Positions 5,302 to 11,425 of a DNA stretch of 11,425 nucleotides are shown here, in pieces. This DNA is from Planctomycetota bacterium. Its GTDB lineage: Bacteria > Planctomycetota > Phycisphaerae > UBA1845. The notes under the pieces are model-generated. The model was not told the origin of the DNA. It ran no database searches and saw only the letters and a list, made by a program, of their open reading frames with translations. The DNA is taken from NCBI GenBank assembly GCA_024277835.1, contig JAJRUK010000283.1, positions 1 to 11,425 on the forward strand, in the 5' to 3' direction. A program made the translations under genes and the position numbers. Numbering within the stretch: position 1 is the stretch's first letter; each line of letters begins with the position of its first letter.

Positions 5302-7953
5302 CGCGTTGAGCGCATCGAGCGGGGTGGTTTCGTTAGGATCGAGTTTGCGGAGTTCGTCGAGCAGTTCCGCACCGGGCGGGGTGAATAGCTCCATCTGGGG
5401 ATCGTTCCGAGTCTTCTTACCCGATAGCTGCGGGGTTCGCGTTTCGCGCTCGAAACCGCGCTGCAACTCGTCCAAGACCTCTCGACTTCGCGCGATGACG
5501 CTCTTGGGAATCCCCGCGAGGCGGGCGACGTGGATTCCGTAGCTCTTACTCGCCCCGCCCTCGATGATCTTGTGCAGAAAAACAACGCCTTCGTCGCTGC
5601 CCGGAGACGCGGGATACTCCTTCACCGCGACGTTGTAATTCTTCACGTTTTTTAGAAGACCCGAAAGCTCGATTAGTTCATGATAATGCGTCGCGACGAG
5701 CGTTCGACAGTTGAGTTCATTGGCTAAGTATTCTGTAATTGCCCAGGCGAGCGAGAGTCCGTCAAACGTACTCGTCCCGCGACCCAGTTCATCGAGAACA
5801 ATCAGCGAATCTTTCGTGGCGTTATGCAATATGTTCGCAGCCTCAGTCATCTCGACCATGAACGTCGACTGACCGCGCATGATCTCGTCGGCAGACCCCA
5901 CCCGCGCGAAAATCCGATCCACCAGCGAAAAGACCATCGTCTTCGCCGGAACGTATGACCCGATTTGTCCCATGATCGTCAGCAGCGCGACCTGACGAAT
6001 GTACGTGCTCTTCCCGGCCATGTTGGGTCCGGTGATGACGAATACGCGCGCGTCGGTGTCGTTCATGAGCGTATCGTTGGGCACGAAGCGATCGCCCAGC
6101 GTATGATCCAGCACCGGATGACGACCATCGACAATCTGAAGGGTGCCGTCCTCTGTCACTTCCGGTCGAACGTATCGCCGCTGCACCGCAAGCTCGGAAA
6201 GTCCGCAAACGCAGTCGAGTCGACCGATCGCATCAGCAACCCGCATCAGGGCGTCCATCCAACCCGCGACTTTCACCCGCAACTGCTCAAACAGCTTGTA
6301 TTCCAGATCATTCGCGCGATCCTTGGCCGTCAAGACCTCGTCTTCGTACGTCTTCAACTCATCCGTAATGTAGCGCTCGGCTGCCTTGATCGTCTGCTTG
6401 CGAACGTACTCCGGCGGAACCTTCTCGCGAAAACCGTTGGGCACTTCAAGGTAATATCCAAACACACGATTGAAACCGCACTTGAGATTCCCGATCCCCG
6501 TCCGCTCGATCTCACGCTTTTGGTAATCGGCAAGCCACGTTTGACCATCACGACCAACCCCCCGCAACCGATCAAGCTCAGCCTCATACCCGTCCGCAAT
6601 GAACCCGCCTTCTCGAACCGTCAGCGGCGGATCATCTTTAATCGCACGCCGTAACAAATCCGCAAGCTCCGTCTGCCCGGAAAGATCGCGAGCGATCCCC
6701 GCGAGCATGGACTTGTCATTTCGCCGAAGGTCTTCCGATACGGCGGGAAGCGCATCGAGCGTTCGCCCCAAAGCGCTCAAGTCACGCGGCGAACATCGAC
6801 CGAGCGCCACCCGCGCAGCAATGCGTTCAACATCAGCCAGCGTTCGCAGCTTCTGACGAGTCCGACCGCGAACCAGTTCATCATCCACAAGCGACGCAAT
6901 CGCGTCTTGTCGAAAGCGAATCTGCTCCGCGCTTCGCAGCGGTGTTCGTAACCACCGTCGAAGCATTCTCGCCCCGTGCGGATGAATCGTCCGATCGATC
7001 GCATGAAGAAGCGTCCCCTCGCGCGACGCGTGCCGTAACGTTCGGTCAATTTCAAGCGACCGCCAACTGCTATGGTCGATCGAAACAAAATCGCTCACCA
7101 CGCGGCGATGAATCGACGAAATATGCGTGAGGGCTGTCTTTTGCGTCTCGTTGAGATACTGCACAACGCAACCCGCAGCCGATAGTGCAGGCGTGATCTC
7201 CTCGAACCCGAACCCCGAAAGTGTCGCGACATCAAAATGCTCCAGAAGCGACTTTTCCGCCTGAAACGCGGAAAATTCGTGCAAAGGTCGCCGCGACGCG
7301 GAGGTCTGACATGCTTCTTTCAGCACATCCGCGACCGCGCTCGCGTCGCCGTCGCGATCATCGTCAATCAACAGCTCAGCCGGCGCTGCCCGCACCAGTT
7401 CGTCAATCGCACGGTCCGCGGGAACATCAAAAACCTCAAACCGACCGCTCGCCAGCTCGACCAGCGCGATCCCGGCGATCCCCTTTCGGATGCAAACCGA
7501 TGCCAGCAGGTTGTCACTCCGGTCGTCAAGAAGCGCCTCGTCGGTGAGCGTTCCCGCGGTGACAATGCGAACAACATCACGATCGACGACACCCTTGGCT
7601 TGCTTGGGGTCTTCGAGTTGCTCGGAAATCGCGACTTTGTACCCCGCTTTGACGAGTTTGCCGAGATAAGTGTCGAGCGCGTGGTAAGGAATCCCTGCGA
7701 GCGGAACGGGGTTGTTGCTGTTTTTGTTACGACTCGTTAGCGAGATGCCAAGCACGTTTGAGCAGGTGATCGCGTCATCCCAAAACGTCTCGTAAAAATC
7801 GCCCATGCGAAAAAGCAGCACGGCCTCGCCAACCTTCTGCTTTTGCTCGACATACTGCCGCATCGCGGGCGTAAGACTCTCCGCGGGAGGAAGCGTCCCC
7901 GTCTTTTTCAGGTCGCCGACGGGCGTTTTGGTTGTCTGTGATGCGCGTGGCAA
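5269..7953 (-). CDS. mutS: DNA mismatch repair ATPase MutS
   Basis: MutS recognises base mismatches and small loops in newly copied DNA and starts repair with MutL. All domains are present and the length of 894 residues is normal. The mismatch-binding F-x-E motif is F53/E55 in RMGDFYETF. The connector, core and clamp domains occupy roughly 130-610. The ATPase has Walker A GPNMAGKST (642-650), Walker B LIVLDELGRG with D721/E722, and ATHYHEL near 754-760. The C-terminal part ends in a short helical segment (LDELRKLDP... about 864 on), as in other MutS proteins. I choose TTG 7953 because GAGGGA lies 4 bases upstream (7963-7958). An in-frame TTG at 7965 is possible but has no such site, and a stop two codons before it bars anything longer. 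The last 33 bases overlap the PEP-CTERM gene tail-to-tail. The zinc-ribbon gene lies about 100 bases upstream on the same strand. Confidence 0.97.
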   Translation of the reverse strand: MPRASQTTKTPVGDLKKTGTLPPAESLTPAMRQYVEQKQKVGEAVLLFRMGDFYETFWDDAITCSNVLGISLTSRNKNSNNPVPLAGIPYHALDTYLGKLVKAGYKVAISEQLEDPKQAKGVVDRDVVRIVTAGTLTDEALLDDRSDNLLASVCIRKGIAGIALVELASGRFEVFDVPADRAIDELVRAAPAELLIDDDRDGDASAVADVLKEACQTSASRRPLHEFSAFQAEKSLLEHFDVATLSGFGFEEITPALSAAGCVVQYLNETQKTALTHISSIHRRVVSDFVSIDHSSWRSLEIDRTLRHASREGTLLHAIDRTIHPHGARMLRRWLRTPLRSAEQIRFRQDAIASLVDDELVRGRTRQKLRTLADVERIAARVALGRCSPRDLSALGRTLDALPAVSEDLRRNDKSMLAGIARDLSGQTELADLLRRAIKDDPPLTVREGGFIADGYEAELDRLRGVGRDGQTWLADYQKREIERTGIGNLKCGFNRVFGYYLEVPNGFREKVPPEYVRKQTIKAAERYITDELKTYEDEVLTAKDRANDLEYKLFEQLRVKVAGWMDALMRVADAIGRLDCVCGLSELAVQRRYVRPEVTEDGTLQIVDGRHPVLDHTLGDRFVPNDTLMNDTDARVFVITGPNMAGKSTYIRQVALLTIMGQIGSYVPAKTMVFSLVDRIFARVGSADEIMRGQSTFMVEMTEAANILHNATKDSLIVLDELGRGTSTFDGLSLAWAITEYLANELNCRTLVATHYHELIELSGLLKNVKNYNVAVKEYPASPGSDEGVVFLHKIIEGGASKSYGIHVARLAGIPKSVIARSREVLDELQRGFERETRTPQLSGKKTRNDPQMELFTPPGAELLDELRKLDPNETTPLDALNALTEWKRRFDA

Positions 7954-7957
7954 TCGA

Positions 7958-7963
7958 TCCCTC
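7958..7963 (-). promoter_or_regulatory. Ribosome binding site deciding the mutS start
   Basis: Read on the minus strand, GAGGGA ends 4 bases before TTG 7953. The sequence just upstream of the other candidate start (TTG 7965) is AT-rich with a repeated ATTTGAG and no purine-rich site. Confidence 0.5.
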
Positions 7964-8000
7964 AAATCTCAAATCAAAAACTTACCCGACCCGGACCACG

Positions 8001-8029
8001 ATCATACACGAACCGCCAAGACTCGCGAA
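8001..8029 (-). promoter_or_regulatory. Weak candidate promoter for mutS
   Basis: On the minus strand TATGAT (8006-8001; five of six matches to -10) has TTCGCG (8029-8024; three of six) 17 bases upstream. mutS could equally be read through from the zinc-ribbon gene. Confidence 0.25.
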
Positions 8030-8057
8030 AGAGCCATGATTCTACGTCAAGAAGACG

Positions 8058-8540
8058 TTAGCTGCGGCTATCTCCGAACCGGCCAGAACCACCGCCAGGA
8101 ACCGGCGTCCCACATTCTGGACAAATCCCCGAAACGTTCCCCGCGAGATTGTACTCGCAGTTTTGGCACAGGCCCTCCGGTTTGCGCTCGTCTTCAAGTT
8201 CCGCCCCTAGCCCCGCGCACACCATCAAGAAAATGACTATCGAAAGCAGCGAAGATGCGAAGAAAGGTAAGAACAGATGCAGGAGAATCACGCACGGAGA
8301 AACGGTTAGGAACAGCCACGTGCCAGTAGCGTCGAACGACTTGCGACGAAACACGATTGCGAAAACGGGGGCACAGACACCTCCAACACACGCTCCGAAC
8401 CATCCCCCGAACATCGCGGAGAAAATGAGCCCTTCGGCGACGATACCCATGCCAGGTAACCCAAACGCAACAAAGCACGCGATAAAACCAAACCACCACC
8501 CCAATCCGATGCACAGCAAGACCGCACGCAGAACGCCCAT
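8058..8540 (-). CDS. Small membrane protein with C-terminal zinc ribbon
   Basis: The 160-residue product has about four hydrophobic membrane-spanning stretches (about 4-27, 33-63 which may be a hairpin, 72-92 and 94-113), a short charged linker (ELEDERKPEG, 114-123), and a cytoplasm-type zinc ribbon with C125, C128, C140 and C143. The ribbon reads CQNCEYNL then GICPECG. CxxCxYxLxG...G.CPECG ribbons of this kind are very common in planctomycete proteins of unknown function, often beside membrane segments; the role is unknown, perhaps protein-protein contact. After the ribbon comes a Gly/Ser-rich tail. ATG 8540 is the only convincing start; the upstream site is weak. It lies 5' of mutS on the same strand with a gap of about 100 bases, so co-transcription is possible, but I see no functional reason for the pairing. 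Confidence 0.75.
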   Translation of the reverse strand: MGVLRAVLLCIGLGWWFGFIACFVAFGLPGMGIVAEGLIFSAMFGGWFGACVGGVCAPVFAIVFRRKSFDATGTWLFLTVSPCVILLHLFLPFFASSLLSIVIFLMVCAGLGAELEDERKPEGLCQNCEYNLAGNVSGICPECGTPVPGGGSGRFGDSRS

Positions 8541-8589
8541 ACTTCATTCTATAAGACCTCAAGACGATTCGGTCCAGCAAGGAAGCCTT

Positions 8590-8617
8590 TTGCGACGGGG
8601 GGCCGAGCAGCTACAAT
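8590..8617 (+). promoter_or_regulatory. Candidate promoter for mnmA
   Basis: TTGCGA (8590-8595; four of six) and TACAAT (8612-8617; five of six) are 16 bases apart. The -10 box overlaps the first in-frame ATG (8616), so transcription would begin at about 8624-8625, on or next to the second in-frame ATG. Confidence 0.35.
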
Positions 8618-9929
8618 GATCGCAATGTCAGAACCTCGCGAAAAAGTCGTCGTCGCCATGAGCGGCGGAGTCGATTCCAGCGTTGCTGCCTGTTTGCTTC
8701 AAGAGCAGGGCTACGACGTGGTCGGACTCTTTATGCGCGTCGGCGCTCCGGAATCTAAGGAAGAAAGTTCGCCCGATCAGAGCAGCGACCGTGAGGGAGC
8801 TGACGCGACAACCGTCCCCCCGTTACAACGAGAGATTCAGGGGGGGCAAGCGGAAGCTGGCTGTACTTCGATGCAAACCCAGACCGGCACTGCGACCCCG
8901 TCCGCCGAACATGCCCACGCGAGCGTGGGCATGCCACCCGGCGATGCTGATACCGCAAACGCACTAACCCCGATCGCTCCGCCAACTCGCGCGCATCAGG
9001 GATGCTGCAGCGCAAGCGACGCGGCGGATGCTCGCTACGTCGCGGGGTCGATGGGCGTTCCCTTTTACGCACTCAATTTCGCCGGCGATTTCAACGAAAT
9101 CATGGACTACTTCGCTGACGAATATGTCAACGGACGAACACCCAACCCGTGCGTCGTCTGCAACCACAAACTGAAATTCGGCAAGCTCCTCGACTACGCG
9201 GACGCCGTCGGCGCGAAATACATCGCGACGGGTCACTACGCCCGCATCGAAGAAAAAAACGACCAGCGACGTCTTTGTCGCGGCGTCGATGACGGGAAGG
9301 ATCAATCGTACGTACTGTTCGGACTGCGACAGGAAATCCTTGACCGAGTTCTCTTCCCGGTCGGCGATCTGACCAAAGACAAGGTCCGTAAGATCGCTGC
9401 GCGACTCAACCTGCCCAATCAGAATAAACCCGACTCCGTTGAAATCTGCTTCGTCCCTGATCGCGACTACGCCCGCGTCGTCAAACAGCGCCGCCCAGAT
9501 GCATTCGCCGAGGGCGAGGTCGTTGATTCAGACGGTAAAGTCGTTGGCACACACAAAGGCATCGGTCACTATACCGTGGGTCAGCGTCGCGGACTTGGCA
9601 TCGCCGCCGGTCACCCCATCTACGTCACGCAGCTCAATGTCCTACAAAACCAGGTTACCGTCGGCGAGGCGGACGAACTTCTCAGCTCAGCGCTCACGGC
9701 GAGCAAGGCGAACTTCCTCGTTGGCGACCTTTCCGAATCGTTCGACGCCCACGTCAAAATCCGCTACCTCCACAAGGCTGCCCCCGCGACCGTGCATGTT
9801 CTCGCCGATGGGAAAGTCCGCGTCGAGTTCCAACAGCCCCAGCGCGCCATCACGCCAGGCCAAGCGGTAGTCTTTTATGACGGCGACATTGTCCTCGGCG
9901 GCGCGTGGATTGACAGCGCTACCTCGTAA
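8616..9929 (+). CDS. mnmA: tRNA-specific 2-thiouridylase MnmA with expanded loop
   Basis: MnmA activates the wobble uridine 34 of certain tRNAs with ATP and replaces its 2-oxygen with sulfur delivered as a persulfide. The PP-loop SGGVDSS is at residues 16-22, the first catalytic cysteine C179 is in TPNPCVVCN, GHYARI is at 206-211, and the second catalytic cysteine C278 is in SVEICFV. GIGHYTVGQRRGLG (315-328) and the C-terminal beta barrel (about 290-437) are intact. The length of 437 residues exceeds the usual 360-390. The excess lies between LFMRVG (38-43) and HQGCCSASDAADAR (127-140), where about 85 low-complexity residues replace a loop that is short in E. coli and, as I recall, about 25-30 long in other planctomycetes. 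ATG 8625 is an alternative start and would fit a leaderless transcript; neither start has a clear ribosome binding site. It is divergent from the zinc-ribbon gene. Confidence 0.95.
   Translation: MIAMSEPREKVVVAMSGGVDSSVAACLLQEQGYDVVGLFMRVGAPESKEESSPDQSSDREGADATTVPPLQREIQGGQAEAGCTSMQTQTGTATPSAEHAHASVGMPPGDADTANALTPIAPPTRAHQGCCSASDAADARYVAGSMGVPFYALNFAGDFNEIMDYFADEYVNGRTPNPCVVCNHKLKFGKLLDYADAVGAKYIATGHYARIEEKNDQRRLCRGVDDGKDQSYVLFGLRQEILDRVLFPVGDLTKDKVRKIAARLNLPNQNKPDSVEICFVPDRDYARVVKQRRPDAFAEGEVVDSDGKVVGTHKGIGHYTVGQRRGLGIAAGHPIYVTQLNVLQNQVTVGEADELLSSALTASKANFLVGDLSESFDAHVKIRYLHKAAPATVHVLADGKVRVEFQQPQRAITPGQAVVFYDGDIVLGGAWIDSATS
8742..8996 (+). repeat. Repeat-like insert within mnmA
   Basis: This segment encodes the extra Ser/Ala/Pro/Glu/Gln-rich loop (residues 43-127). 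It holds a C6 tract (8816-8821) facing a G7 tract (8840-8846) and a perfect 11-bp palindrome (8910-8933). Neither the base pattern nor the amino-acid pattern looks like the conserved enzyme around it. The stretch GACCGTGAGGGAGC (8787-8800) also resembles, from memory, a dispersed planctomycete repeat. Origin from intergenic-type repeats is inferred. Confidence 0.5.
8910..8933. repeat. Perfect 11-bp palindrome inside mnmA
   Basis: CATGCCCACGC (8910-8920) and GCGTGGGCATG (8923-8933) are exact reverse complements separated by GA, followed by CCACCC. Translated it reads HAHASVGMP. This is the longest perfect hairpin I found in the window and it sits in coding sequence. Confidence 0.65.
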
Positions 9930-9991
9930 GACGCCCACGCCTCCACACAGCCAACCTGACGCGCTATTCGGGCGAATGGCCAGGGACAGGG

Positions 9992-10035
9992 GACACAAGG
10001 TCCGAGCTGCGAGAAATCGGACCGGATTATGTGTC
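9992..10035. repeat. Nested inverted repeat after mnmA
   Basis: The inner arms GGTCCGA (9999-10005) and TCGGACC (10017-10023) enclose an 11-base loop. The outer arms GACACA (9992-9997) and TGTGTC (10030-10035) can extend the stem with a 6-base bulge on one side. It starts about 60 bases after the mnmA stop, so it may form the mRNA 3' end, or be a regulatory site before the next gene. No T-run follows. Confidence 0.45.
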
Positions 10036-10088
10036 ACGGGCGAGCGAGAGGGCGGATTGAAACGATTAGAATATGATGATAAACGAGA

Positions 10089-10119
10089 TTGACAGCACGA
10101 GGATGGTTCTTGCTTGAAT
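10089..10119 (+). promoter_or_regulatory. Candidate promoter for the carboxypeptidase gene
   Basis: A perfect TTGACA (10089-10094) is followed after 19 bases by TTGAAT (10114-10119; four of six), preceded by TGC as in extended -10 promoters. The leader to ATG 10230 would be about 105 bases. The spacing is long, so this is tentative. Confidence 0.3.
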
Positions 10120-10219
10120 CGGACGGGCTGTTTCGGTACGATGGGGGCTCAAGTTCGATTTGGGAGTACATTTACGGATCACGAAGCCCGTCGGGATCAG
10201 TGATTCCGATTTGAGGTTT

Positions 10220-10223
10220 GGAG
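10220..10223 (+). promoter_or_regulatory. Ribosome binding site favouring the start at 10230
   Basis: GGAG lies 6 bases before ATG 10230. The in-frame ATG at 10224 is too close to it, and ATG 10311 has no purine-rich site upstream. Confidence 0.5.
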
Positions 10224-10229
10224 ATGGGG

Positions 10230-11425
10230 ATGGGGAACAGTCAGTGGGCCAACCCGCCGGCCCGTGCAGCACAACCTTCGCAATCCCGACCTGCGCACAC
10301 GCTTCGCCCAATGGGGTTCTCGCTCTTGAGCGCTGCAGCCCTCGCGCTGTTGGTCTGCTTCGTTAGTACCCCATCAGCCAAAGGACAGTACCACACCTAC
10401 GGACAAATCGGGACAGAGCTTTCCACCGTAGAATCGACCTACCCGACGCTCGCCAAGCGGTTTGATCTTGGTAGCACGGCCCAAGGTCGAAGCATGTGGG
10501 CGCTCCACCTGACCAGCAATGTGAACACAGAACAGGACAAGCCTGAGTTTCGCTACATCTCGACGATGCACGGCGACGAAGTCATGGGCGTCGAGATGTG
10601 CATGAGGCTCATCGACTACCTCACGACGAATTATGGTACGGACTCGCGCGTTACGAACATCGTCGATTCGGTAGACTTGTGGATCGTTCCGTGCATGAAC
10701 CCCGATGGCTTTGTGGTTGGAACGCGATCGAACGCCAATGGGGTCGATCTGAATCGTAATTTCCCCGACCCATTCACCAGCCCCAACAACACGACCGCCG
10801 GTCGCCAGCCGGAGACGGCCAACGTTATGAACTGGGCGTTCGGGCAATCGTTCATCCTGGCGGCGAACTATCACGGGGGTGCGCTCGTTGCGAACTACGC
10901 GTTCGACAACAATGCCTCCGGCATTAGCGTCTACACGCCCACACCCGACGATGATGTATTCATCGCTATCAGCGAGGAGTATTCGCGATACAACCTTCCC
11001 ATGTGGAATAGCTCATCCTTCTTCCGCGGCATTACCAACGGTGCGGACTGGTACGCGATCAGCGGTGGTATGCAGGACTGGAGCTACCGCTACATGGGCA
11101 CCAACGAAGTCACCATCGAGGTGAGCGAGCAAAAAACCCCGTCCCCGACGACGATCCCGGGCTTCTGGGACGATAATCGTGACTCAATGCTGGCGTATAT
11201 CGAAATGAGCCTTATCGGTGTTCGTGGCTTGGTGACCGACGCCCAGACGGGCAACCCGGTCGACGCGCGCGTAACAGTCGTCGGGCGAAATCAGACCCTG
11301 AGCACGGACCCCGATGTCGGCGATTATCATCGGATGCTCCTTCCGGGAACGTATGATTTGACGTTTGAAGCGACCGGATACGACCCACAAACGGTAACTG
11401 GCGTTGTCGTCAACGCGGGGAATGC
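10230..11425 (+). CDS. Secreted M14 zinc carboxypeptidase, 3'-partial
   Basis: The gene runs off the window after 398 complete codons. Metallocarboxypeptidases of family M14 remove C-terminal amino acids from peptides. The zinc ligands are H114 and E117 in MHGDEVMG and H215 in NYHGGALVANY. The substrate-binding pair N175/R176 is in DLNRNFPDPF, NPDGF is at 157-161, and the catalytic glutamate is E297 in EVTIEVSEQK. The HGGALVANYAFDNN stretch and the following beta domain resemble the M14B (carboxypeptidase N/E/D/M) group. From about 329 a transthyretin-like carboxypeptidase-regulatory domain starts (VRGLVTDAQTGNPVDARV) and is still running at the edge. Export is shown by a hydrophobic segment at 29-47 ending TPSA. 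With the start at 10230 the signal peptide has an unusually long N-terminal region of 27 residues; starting at ATG 10311 would give a more ordinary one but lacks a ribosome binding site. More domains, perhaps a cell-wall or PEP-CTERM anchor, may lie beyond the window. Confidence 0.9.
   Translation, partial: MGNSQWANPPARAAQPSQSRPAHTLRPMGFSLLSAAALALLVCFVSTPSAKGQYHTYGQIGTELSTVESTYPTLAKRFDLGSTAQGRSMWALHLTSNVNTEQDKPEFRYISTMHGDEVMGVEMCMRLIDYLTTNYGTDSRVTNIVDSVDLWIVPCMNPDGFVVGTRSNANGVDLNRNFPDPFTSPNNTTAGRQPETANVMNWAFGQSFILAANYHGGALVANYAFDNNASGISVYTPTPDDDVFIAISEEYSRYNLPMWNSSSFFRGITNGADWYAISGGMQDWSYRYMGTNEVTIEVSEQKTPSPTTIPGFWDDNRDSMLAYIEMSLIGVRGLVTDAQTGNPVDARVTVVGRNQTLSTDPDVGDYHRMLLPGTYDLTFEATGYDPQTVTGVVVNAGN

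Larger units (their letters stand above)
9930..10229. other. Non-coding gap between mnmA and the carboxypeptidase gene
   Basis: I see no gene in these 300 bases. The gap contains the nested inverted repeat at 9992-10035, an AT-rich patch at 10055-10090, and the promoter-like TTGACA at 10089. Open frames crossing it have no ribosome binding site or protein character. Confidence 0.5.

Noticed and set aside
5965..6654. Plus-strand frame of 229 codons opposite mutS
   Set aside because: It is an antisense shadow of the conserved MutS core and ATPase region, with no ribosome binding site.
8149..8619. Plus-strand frame opposite the zinc-ribbon gene
   Set aside because: The minus-strand product has membrane segments and a four-cysteine ribbon, whereas this frame gives a Pro/His/Asn-rich sequence typical of antisense reading.
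10089..10094. The perfect TTGACA as proof of a strong promoter
   Set aside because: The -10 partner is only four of six and the spacing is 19, so it is kept only as a low-confidence candidate.

Overview
The window looks like chromosomal DNA of a planctomycete, possibly of the Phycisphaerae type. The clues are a moderately GC-rich genome, a PEP-CTERM exported protein, a membrane protein with a C-terminal CxxC...CxxC zinc ribbon of a kind common in that phylum, a longer-than-usual loop in MnmA, and short palindromic repeats scattered between genes. This placement rests on gene content and recollection of the phylum, not on a database search.

Layout. 1-903 holds an unrecognised 295-residue protein whose frame is open to the window edge. 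904-1440 is non-coding, with several perfect inverted repeats and, at its end, a promoter and strong ribosome binding site for a 91-residue conserved-looking small protein (1441-1716). A hairpin-rich gap separates it from a convergent nucleotide-sugar dehydrogenase of the WbpA/UDP-GlcNAc dehydrogenase type (3249-1864, minus strand). That gene is divergent from a DegT/StrS-type PLP aminotransferase (3418-4536, plus), and their predicted -10 boxes overlap. Together they suggest synthesis of an amino- or uronic-acid sugar nucleotide for a surface polysaccharide or glycan. A small secreted PEP-CTERM protein follows (4711-5301, plus). Its 3' end overlaps tail-to-tail the 3' end of mutS (7953-5269, minus). 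Upstream of mutS on the same strand is a small membrane protein with a zinc ribbon (8540-8058). Divergent from it is mnmA (8616-9929, plus), the tRNA 2-thiouridylase. The window ends inside a secreted M14 metallocarboxypeptidase (from 10230, plus, truncated at the edge) that begins a carboxypeptidase-regulatory-like beta domain.

Functionally this is a mosaic: DNA mismatch repair (mutS), tRNA modification (mnmA), sugar-nucleotide synthesis, and exported proteins. There is no phage, transposon, CRISPR array, tRNA or rRNA that I can support. I do not see a new multi-gene system. The most unusual local signal is in mnmA. The loop after the PP-loop domain's second strand is expanded to about 85 residues, and the DNA encoding it contains a perfect 11-bp palindrome and a C-tract/G-tract pair. 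These resemble the palindromic repeats seen between genes elsewhere in the window, as if dispersed repeats had inserted into an essential-type gene and stayed in frame. Other points for a second look are the overlapping divergent promoters at 3362-3391, a possibly leaderless mnmA transcript, and a nested inverted repeat after mnmA.
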